NCBI RefSeq assembly: GCF_036588685.1
Contig: NC_086386.1
Location: 68,136,682-68,200,681, forward strand
From: Mytilus trossulus
Lineage: Eukaryota > Mollusca > Bivalvia > Mytilida > Mytilidae
DNA length: 64,000 nt
Direction: 5' to 3'
The translations under genes and the position numbers were made by a program. This document shows positions 56,834 to 64,000 of the stretch, in pieces. Numbering within the stretch: position 1 is the first letter of the stretch; each line of letters starts with the position of its first letter. The notes below the pieces were generated by a model. It was not told where the DNA came from and did no database searches. It saw nothing but the letters and a program-made list of their open reading frames with translations.

Positions 56834-57340
56834 TACGGATGAATTTATCTATGTAAAGTCTACCCATAATGATAGAAGGTTTCATTACTGGTTTAAAAAT
56901 GCGCGTTTGAAATTCGCACAGGTAGACATAAAAATAATTTTGTCGTATGACGGCATACATAAATGAAGACTTACGTAAAGTTGATATAACAAAAACAGAC
57001 TTAACAGTAAAAGTAATAATAATAAATAAAATAATGGTGTGGTTCAAAGTATGACGGGATACATAAGAACAGTTTCACGTCAAATACGGCTGAATTTATC
57101 TATGTAAAGTCTACCCATAAATGATAGAAGGTTTTCATTACTGGTGTAAAATAGCGCGTTTGAAATTCGCACAGGTAGACATAAAAAATAATTTTGTCGT
57201 ATGTCGGCATACATAAATACAGACTCACGTAAAGTAGATATACCAAAAACCAGACTTAACAGTAAAAGTAATAATAATAAATAAAATAATGGTGTGGTTC
57301 AAAGTATGACGGGATACATAAGTACAGTTTCACGTCAAAT
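56834..57340 (-). repeat. 251-bp tandem duplication in the Penelope 3' region
   Basis: Two units, 56834-57084 and 57085-57340, share GAATTTATCTATGTAAAGTC, GCGCGTTTGAAATTCGCACA and TATGACGGGATACATAAG, with scattered one-base indels between them. Confidence 0.88.
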
Positions 57341-57579
57341 GTATATCATGAAAAACAGACTAAACAGAAAAAGTAGTATTATTGAATAAAATAGTTTTGT
57401 CATTCATAGTATTCAAGATCCTTAAGTAAAAGTAATATCAATCAATGAAATAATTTTGCCGTTCAAAGTATGTGGTTTTACATAACCACTGAGTCACTTC
57501 AAATGATTATCTAAAAAAGACTTATAAAAGAATTCTATAATACGTAATTAAGATGATAACAAACGTCAGTACGCAAAAT

Positions 57580-58236
57580 CTATCCTTCAAGACCATCTTG
57601 TATTATTTGTGAAGTTGATACGGAATATTTATCAACAAGTTCTGGGTATCTTCCGATGAACTTTTTTAGAAAAAGGACGAGACGTTCTTTGACATACCCC
57701 TGGTTCATCAACTTTCTGCTCAGACACTGGTGACGTTTTACAAAGTCTGAATAGGAGCTGCAAGCTCTTGAATTCCTAATAAGTTGGGAAATGTATATTC
57801 CATATGCAGGTGAAGTTGGTATATTACTACTAAGGTGGGGGAAATTGATAATTTCAAAATTAAAATCGTCTCGTTTGTCATAGATTCTGGTACTGAGATG
57901 ACTGTGTATGTCAAATTCGAGGTATAAGTCTAAAAATGAGGCGGAGGAAGCCGTGTCTGTGGTCTCTTTAATTTCTAGTTCTGGTGGGTATATTAATGGA
58001 ATCCAATCAGAAAAGTTCGGATTGTTAATGGAAAGAACATCATCAATATATCTGAAAGTGAAATTAAATAACCTGGCTTCTTTGATCTTCTTGTTTTTGA
58101 CAAGTGTCTGAAGGAACTCCGATTCATATGAAAATAAGAAGAGGTCAGCAAGGAGAGGCGCACAGTTCGTTCCCATAGGAATGCTGACAATTTGTTTGAA
58201 AAAGTCTACCTCCAAATTCAACAAATATGTTGTCAA
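57580..58236 (-). pseudogene. Penelope element: C-terminal half of reverse transcriptase
   Basis: Frame-shifted by one base relative to the preceding segment near 58205 (within CTTTTTCAAAC). It contains SIPMGTNCAPLLADLFLFSY, the catalytic FRYIDDVLS and SASFLDLYLEFD, then a thumb-like region ending IQDGLEG and a stop. No endonuclease follows, confirming that the endonuclease is only N-terminal. The residues visible at the YIDD active site are intact. Confidence 0.9.
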
Positions 58237-58285
58237 TAAGAAACTCCAGCATACTGATCACTTGTTCCTCTGTGTAGTATGTTTA

Positions 58286-59887
58286 ACCCTTTTGTTCCTT
58301 ATTTACAAAATATGCCTTATGGTATCCCAAAGTGATAAATTTATAGCGTATGCTACCATTTTTATGATGAAAAGCATTGTGGATTATTTCTTTTAGACGG
58401 TTTTTCAATTTCACATGGGGAATGGTTGTATACAAGGTTGAAAAATCAAAAGTTTTAATAGAACTAATTTCAGAAAAAGACCGAGATTTAAAATTATCAA
58501 GAAGTTCTTTAGAGTTTTTCAGAATCCAGATATGGTTAATACCACTACGAGAGTAAACAGTTTCACAGTATATCTGAAGACCCTCTTTAACTGCGGACAG
58601 AATTTTAGTCAGTCTAATGGACAATTCTTTAGTAGAACAAGCAGATGAGCCGGCAATGTACCGTTGTTTGTACGGAATTTTGTGAAGTTTAGGTATCCAA
58701 TACAAACAAGGTAAGTCCTCCGATTTGTCGTTCAATGCAATGTTCATAGAAGCCATGAAGGACTTATGATTCGCCAAAATCTCATCCTTGTCAAATGATA
58801 TGTTTTTGTATGTGGGATTACCTGAGTGTTCATTTATTCCTAATTCTTTTATAAGACACTCGTAGTAATACGATTTACATACAAAGACAATATTATTTGA
58901 AGCTTTGTCCGCAGGAACAACAACATACTTATCTTGAAGAGATGATAGACATTTCACAGCCTCTTTGTCACTGAAAATGGACTTAGGTCGATCATTCACA
59001 CAGTTTTTCAACTTATGAATGCGACGTTTTATCAGAGACCTGATTGTTTTGACCCATTCTGACAAAGTGTCCAGTTGAACTTCTTCTCGCTTAGCCCATG
59101 CTCTGGCGTAGTTCTCAATGGAATCCATAATTATTTTGAAGTTATGGTTCCAATTGATGTGTTGGGGTTCTCTAAACTTAGGACCACGAGAAATCACCTT
59201 TCGGAGATTATCATGTTGAATTATGTTTAGATCCCCAGTAATAACATGGCCAGAGGGGCTGTAATTGTAAGGCGAGTTGGAACAATCACATGTCAGAGGT
59301 TTTTTTAGGTATAGTTCTAAATCAAGGTCATGTAATGCTTGTTTATAGTTAAATATTTTGGGTGCAATGGTTTTGGTGTAACTGTAGGATACAATAGGAA
59401 CAGACTGATTTTGAAAATAAATAGGAATTTTAGATGTTACCTCCTTGTTATGTAGAACGTTGCTGATGTTGATTGCATCAATTCCTCTATTGTTAAAGTG
59501 AACAGGAAGGAATTTTCTCTTTTCCTCATGTAAAGGTTCCGATCTTACTGGTTTAAAGAGACGGAAAAGAGCTACATCACAAATTATACTGACAAGTCTG
59601 TATATTGGAGAAAATGTATTAGTACCTCCTTTGTCAAGTGCATAATCTCTCAAACATTTTAGAAAATTAACCGGCAGTGAAAAAAGAATAGTTCTAATGT
59701 AATGTAACCCTAACGGATGATGCAGATGAGAAAGAAGGTCATCAAAGCTTCCAGAGGCCGATCTAGATTTGGAAGACTTTTTTACATTAGGTCGATGGTA
59801 ACGTTTTTGTCCATGACTACGTTGGTTTCGTAAGGTAGTATTAAATAAACTCATTACATTAACATCACTGCAGGCTGGACTTGACAA
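58286..59887 (-). pseudogene. Penelope element: CxC linker and N-terminal half of reverse transcriptase
   Basis: 534 open codons ending at TAA 58283-58285; the frame is also open upstream to the endonuclease junction, with NDNVKGVGN as expected for the continuation. A basic Ser-rich linker is followed by TCDCSNSPYNYSPSGHVITG (59260-59300), the Cys-x-Cys motif typical of permuted Penelope elements. Then come fingers and palm RT motifs (VVVPADKASNNIVFV, YWIPKLHKIPYKQRYIAG, IKTFDFSTLYTTIPH). The region after the TAA (YYTEEQV...LEFLIDN...FVEFGG) is still readable in the same frame, so the TAA is a nonsense mutation, not the natural end. Confidence 0.88.
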
Positions 59888-59892
59888 ATTTC

Positions 59893-60722
59893 CTACTCCT
59901 TTGACATTATCATTGACCGATATGGCATTGCAGTACCCAGTTCCCTTATCCAGAAATTTTCTCTATCTTTTCGGAAAGGAGTACTAAGTACTGGACTATT
60001 TGTGTGGTGATAAATTTTCTCGATGATCCGTACTTTCATAGATAACGAAGGGTCATGGTCCGATTGATTAAAGTGGTTATAAAGAACCCTGAATTGCGGA
60101 TCTTTATTATCAGACCGGTGTTGATTCATCCTTTTACGTAAAGTTTGTCGAGTTTCACCAACATAAAGTAGTCCACACAAAGTACATTCGATTCCGTACA
60201 CTACATTGTCCGTGGAACAGTCCAGAGGTTCGAAAGATTTTGTATAATACGTTTTTCCTGTTAAGTTACTGGTGAAATCAGGAGTCGTGATTAACATATC
60301 ACATGTCTAACACGTACTCCTTTTCCCTTTTTTGTGTTTACAAGACGAAATGATAGGTGTTGATTCACTTGTAGCAGGTGTTTTCAAACAGTCGAAAATA
60401 TTAACGGAACATGGCTTTAATTTATGAAAAGTATCTGAATTTTTAAAGTAGTAATTACCTTCTGGCTGAACGTACGTCAAATCAGGGGTATCCCGGAGGA
60501 TATTCCGTGGAACACACAAATCAAATGCTACAGTGTTCCGTGTAGCAAAAGGGGACCTTGGTAACCCGGGCGACGTCCCAGCCGGTTTGTTCTTAGTATT
60601 ATTTGTATTCATCATGCATAAAGCTACCAAGTTAATGATGCCCTCGGGGAAAAATCCACCAGCAGTAAAGTTTCTTCTAGGAAGAAACTTGACATCGACT
60701 TGGTTGTAGTAAAAAGTAAAAA
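59893..60722 (-). pseudogene. Penelope element: N-terminal region and GIY-YIG endonuclease
   Basis: One frame, open on the minus strand from about 60722, is interrupted only by TAG at 60307-60309 between two Cys codons (STC*TCD). The N-terminal part carries VDVKFLPRRNFTAGG and CKHKKGK. After the stop comes the endonuclease with VVYGIECTLCGLLYVGET (the GIY and YIG motifs plus a Cys pair), the catalytic-type Arg in TRQTLRKRMNQHR and Glu in ENFWIRELG. The Cys/His set fits the zinc-binding feature of Penelope endonucleases. The frame is lost just after LGTAMPY, where a one-base deletion leads to the frame of the next segment. Role: DNA nicking for target-primed integration. Confidence 0.85.
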
Positions 60723-60912
60723 CACAAAAATACCGAACTACGAGGAAAATTCAAAAAGGAAAATCAAAAATCAAAAGGCAAAATCAAAAGTCCAAACACA
60801 TCAAACGAATGGGTAACAACTGTCATATTCCTGACTTGGTACAGGCATTTTCTAATGTAGAAAATGGTGGATTGAACCTGGTTTTATAGCTAGCTAAACC
60901 TCTCACTTATAT
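60711..60912 (-). repeat. Pseudo-LTR at the 5' end of the Penelope element
   Basis: 202 bp, identical by eye to 56434-56635 and in direct orientation. Penelope-like elements typically carry such direct repeats from tandem insertion. A diverged further partial copy follows at 60922-61015 (shared TATTCCTGACTT). Confidence 0.9.
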
Positions 60913-61062
60913 AGAAACGAACTGCATTATAACAGCTTCTGTATTCCTGACTTTGTACAGTACATTTGAAGTTAAACCTGGATTTATGTCTAGCCAAAAC
61001 TTCCGCTTATAAAACAAGGGTAAAAATACTGGTAAAATGACAACACTAAAACAACTGCCGTT

Positions 61063-61720
61063 TTAAGGTTTATGTACCCTTCTGTCCCATTTTTGAACGA
61101 ATTTTTCAAACCTGAATTGTATCAAAAATACAGATATAATGAATAACAGAGATAGGCCATTTAGTATATATTGCAAATAAATCAAAATTTTTATAGAAAA
61201 TCCACAGCCATTAATACAGAGATTTTTGTTATAAAATTTGAAACATAAATTACTCACTTGATTTTCTATGATGTGCTAGTGTTTATTTTTTACAAAAAGT
61301 TCTAAGCAACCTGTAAATTTCAAAACACCTCGTGCTGAGTCACTAAAGTCGAGCGCACCCTAAAAGGCCATATTTATATTTGTTTTCACCAATAACTACA
61401 TTTATAAACTTGTTTTAAGGAAATCAATGTTAGCACTGCATGCAATAATCCTATATCTATCAGTCATCAAATTGCCAAATATGAGAATACAAGGATAAAG
61501 GCTGTGGATTTTCTATAAAAATCTTGATTTATTTGCCACAAAGTCCTCCTTTTCTATTAAATGCAATGGAACAGTAAAAAATAACGCTTTGCATCAAGTT
61601 TCCCCTTGGAATATGTACAAAATGGCCTGTTTCTATTAATAAGTATATCTTTGGTTTTGATACAATTGAAGTTTAAAAAGTTCGTACAAAAATGGCTACA
61701 GAAGGGTACATAAACCTTAA
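61063..61720. mobile_element. TTAA-bounded foldback/MITE-like element
   Basis: Begins TTAAGGTTTATGTACCCTTC and ends with the reverse complement, including TTAA on both sides. The arms extend about 150 bp inward with roughly three quarters identity (matching blocks include TTTTATAGAAAATCCACAGC and GGCCATTT). The right arm has an extra stretch of about 70 bp. No transposase frame. TTAA duplication is the target choice of piggyBac-type transposases; relation to that superfamily is inference. Confidence 0.75.
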
Positions 61721-61987
61721 GATGTCTTTTTAATACTAGTAAACTTTGTCCAAGTAGTTTAAAAAGTATTGAAACGATCTATACAACCATGTTAATTGAC
61801 ATCAGCTACCGACTGCCTAGCCTACATCCGTGTTGGTAATAATGGTAAAAATAGACGAATTATTATTTTCACTATTCGGATATCATCTCTATGGATCCCA
61901 TATTTTATAACTTCCAGTACCCTCTTATATTAAGAAGTTGTAAATAAAAGACCAAAACAACTGAAAGTATAAAGATTGTTTTTCTTC

Positions 61988-62055
61988 AATAAATTCTTTA
62001 TTTGCAAAAAATCAGACAAAAACCAATTTTGGTTATGGCAAATACATTAACAAAA
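61988..62055 (+). repeat. Dispersed repeat, second copy of 47538-47600
   Basis: Shares AATTCTTTATTTGCAAAA and CAATTTTGGTTATGGCAAAT with the first copy. Confidence 0.6.
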
Positions 62056-62109
62056 CAATCATAAAACAACTTTGAAAAGATGAGAGAAAACCATGCAGGA
62101 TGCAACTTT

Positions 62110-62195
62110 AAAATATATATATGTGGTATGAGTGCCAATGAGACCAAGTCACAATTTGTAAAAGTAAAGCATTATTATAGGTCAAAGTATGGTAC
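62110..62195 (+). repeat. Dispersed repeat, copy B of 26930-27045
   Basis: Contains GGTATGAGTGCCAATGAGA, CAAGTCACAATTTGTAAAAG and GGTCAAAGTATGG; shorter than copy A. Confidence 0.6.
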
Positions 62196-62254
62196 TGTTT
62201 TCCTTTAAAATAAGTAGGGATTTACATCTTTCTGTTTGATATAGTGATGGAAAT

Positions 62255-62465
62255 TTATTACACTTGCCCTACAACTTACGTCGATTTAAATGTAGTTATC
62301 TCCCTTATACTTGCTTTGAACCTAATTGTGGTTTTACGTTCGATTACATGTTGCTCTTCACTTTGTTCTTTATTTGGCCTGTTTTTTTATTTTATCGTGA
62401 CTGATTACAAGTAATATTTTGTTCAATAAATGGTATCTATGACGAGTCCATCGTTCTTTGAACCT
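62255..62465 (-). repeat. Inverted copy of the 55950-56235 repeat
   Basis: Reverse complement contains CTCGTCATAGATACCATTT, AATAAAGAACAAAGTGAAG and AGCAACATGTAATCG, matching 55950-56235; lacks the GCGCGTTTCG core. Confidence 0.6.
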
Positions 62466-63865
62466 TACATGTAGAAGCTCTGTCTTACCTATTTTGTGAT
62501 GAAAAATTATGAACATCTCGATCTAAACTATTCACCTTAATGATGCACCTGAATAATCCATAAAACTATAATTTTTTAAGCCAATTTTAAGATAAAATTA
62601 TATTTAGCAATTTCATAAGAGACTCAAATCACCATATGTTCATGAAAGGCACAATAAAAAAAGATAGAAGGACTCCCTTTGTTTTAAAGAGCAATTTTTA
62701 ACCTGCTTTGGATTTTGTAATAATTTGTTTTAAAAAAGGCATACACGGACTTTGTAATAATATCAAACGATGTGTTCTAAAGTTGTTTGATGCTTTCGAG
62801 TTATTCCATGGAAATTGCCAACGTATTGCGTTCTATCAGTACGTTGCAACATTATGTTAACTTAGAATTTTACATTCATGTCTCCTGATCATTTTTCAGA
62901 TGGTTTACATATGTTCATCGTAAAAAAAATAGTTTTGTTTTATGGATTATATCGTTAGTGATACATATCGTACGGTGTTCAAATGAGGTCTTAGTAACTG
63001 CAAATATTTATAATATTTAGATGAAACGATTTTCTTGTGTATGTTAAAAACAAATTTATCCACAATTTTTCATAAACCAAAAGTTTCATTTTGAAACTGA
63101 TAATATTTCTAATAGGTTTTTTACCGTTTTAAGTCTGCAGTGATATATGTTCCATTTGGACAATGAGGCAAACGCATCTTTTAATTTCTAACAAGAAACA
63201 AAAGTAAGATCAAATATACAATTTGTTTTTCGTAGTATAGGTTCAAAACATTTGACTTCAATAGTGTTTACACACTTATTCTACTTCTAGAGTTAATAAA
63301 GATTGTAATAATTGGATCAATTTGTCATAAAGGCGTCCATGTCGATACAAATGATTTATTCTAAAAAAGGACAGATCAATACCATTTAAGAATTTCTTTA
63401 AATGTAACATCAGAAAGATATCATTTATTAAGATACCTTATCCAATTAGATGTTATGCCATTACCGAGTACTAGTAATATTTTTTACAGAACATATTTTA
63501 TCTTACCTATACATGTATAGAAATATGATTGGTTAATAACGACCTCGTGGAGACCGTGTAAATTCAATATAAGGTTAGTAGGGAGGCGGGGCTTATTTCA
63601 ATACACGGTTAGTAGGGGATTTACAACTTAGCCATGAATGTTTGATTATTTAAAAAAGTATTGAAAGATCTGTTTAATATTGTTATATCAAGTTTGTTGA
63701 TAATAGATATTTGTCGTTTACATTATTTTTTTTTTAGTGTAGACCAATTGAAGAAACTTGAACACTTGAACACTTTCTATACAGATAGAAGATGTGTTAT
63801 GATAGCAAATAAGACAACTTGAGTCTAAATTCAACAAATAAAGATAGTCGGTAAGATAAATTCGT

Positions 63866-64000
63866 TACATAGTGTGCTAGTGACCTAATATGATATATAC
63901 AGGGTCAGTAAATTCCATATGGGATTTGAGTTTCACTCTCACCCCATATGGAATTTACTGACCCTGTATATATCATATTAGGTCACTAACACACTATGTA
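63866..64000. repeat. 135-bp hairpin at the window end
   Basis: 58-nt arms starting TACATAGTGTG, containing GATATATACAGGGTCAGTAA and ending in ATATGGG, around a loop of about 18 nt (63924-63942). I find one mismatch, in GTGTGCTAGTG against GTGTGTTAGTG. The right arm reaches the last base, so the inverted repeat may continue outside the window. Confidence 0.95.

Larger units (their letters stand above)
56434..60912 (-). mobile_element. Naiad-type Penelope-like element, near full length, defective
   Basis: 4.48 kb on the minus strand, bounded by identical 202-bp direct repeats (56434-56635 and 60711-60912). Reading from 60912 down: N-terminal region, GIY-YIG endonuclease, a linker with a Cys-Asp-Cys motif, Penelope-type reverse transcriptase with YIDD, and a long 3' region with a 251-bp tandem duplication. 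Endonuclease before RT is the permuted order described for the Naiad clade; canonical Penelope elements have it after. The coding region is broken by an in-frame TAG (60307), a frameshift near 59930, an in-frame TAA (58283) and a frameshift near 58205, so this copy cannot make an intact protein. The sequence left of 56434 also belongs to a dispersed repeat, so the true 3' border may lie at about 56240. Confidence 0.88.
61721..63865. other. Noncoding stretch with dispersed repeats
   Basis: Holds the repeats at 61988-62055, 62110-62195 and 62255-62465, and a pair of ATTCAATATAAGGTTAGTAGG-type motifs near 63565-63620. No gene seen. Confidence 0.5.

Noticed and set aside
56817-57047. 76-codon minus-strand frame downstream of the RT
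   Set aside because: It falls in the tandemly duplicated noncoding 3' region of the Penelope element and is broken in the second unit.
57580-60722. Selenoprotein coding in the Penelope element
   Set aside because: The in-frame stops seen are TAG and TAA, not TGA, and two further breaks are frameshifts, so decay explains the interruptions.

Overview
This is a eukaryotic, AT-rich, repeat-dense nuclear window, most likely from a bivalve mollusc and probably a mussel (Mytilus-like). The reasons are pol III tRNA genes with animal-type sequences, GT/AG splice signals around short exons, a chromodomain Ty3/gypsy retrotransposon, a tRNA-derived SINE, a Naiad-type Penelope-like element, and several short dispersed repeats that I recall as common in mussel sequences. 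The taxonomic call is inference. Nothing here is bacterial: there are no operons, ribosome binding sites or CRISPR arrays.

Layout. (1) 1-13640 is a tandem array of a 1.70-kb unit: eight full copies plus 16 bp of a ninth, probably continuing left of the window. Each unit carries one complete tRNA-Asp(GTC) on +, an 863-864 bp poly(A)-tailed insert, a 5'-truncated tRNA-Asp fragment, and one complete tRNA-Arg(ACG) on -. The insert is flanked by 183-bp direct repeats, as if a 5'-truncated retrocopy had integrated inside a tRNA-Asp gene and the whole locus had then been amplified. (2) 13641-33660 is sparse: four minisatellite or microsatellite arrays, and several short exon-like reading frames with consensus splice sites. 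These suggest two small genes (about 17995-21516 and 24225-26616) and the 5' part of a larger one. (3) 33661-41580 is a complete chromodomain gypsy element with two 616-bp LTRs that look identical and an uninterrupted 1649-aa Gag-Pol, so it is a young insertion. (4) 41581-49069 holds a SINE, a 105-bp near-perfect palindrome, a candidate 96-bp exon, and the large coding exon 47633-49069 of a coiled-coil protein. If exons 32671-32844, 44049-44144 and 47633-49069 belong together (all splice phases are 0), the gypsy element lies in the first intron of this gene, in sense orientation. (5) 49070-56433 is noncoding with minisatellites and dispersed repeats. (6) 56434-60912 (minus strand) is a nearly full-length but broken Penelope-like element. 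It has an N-terminal GIY-YIG endonuclease, a CxC linker and a C-terminal reverse transcriptase, which is the permuted order of the Naiad clade, and identical 202-bp direct repeats (pseudo-LTRs) at both ends. (7) 61063-61720 is a TTAA-bounded foldback element, and the window ends in a 135-bp hairpin.

The unusual points are the retro-insertion into tRNA-Asp with a 183-bp flanking duplication followed by tandem amplification, and the permuted Penelope element. Host coding density is very low; apart from the coiled-coil exon, all host exon calls are tentative.
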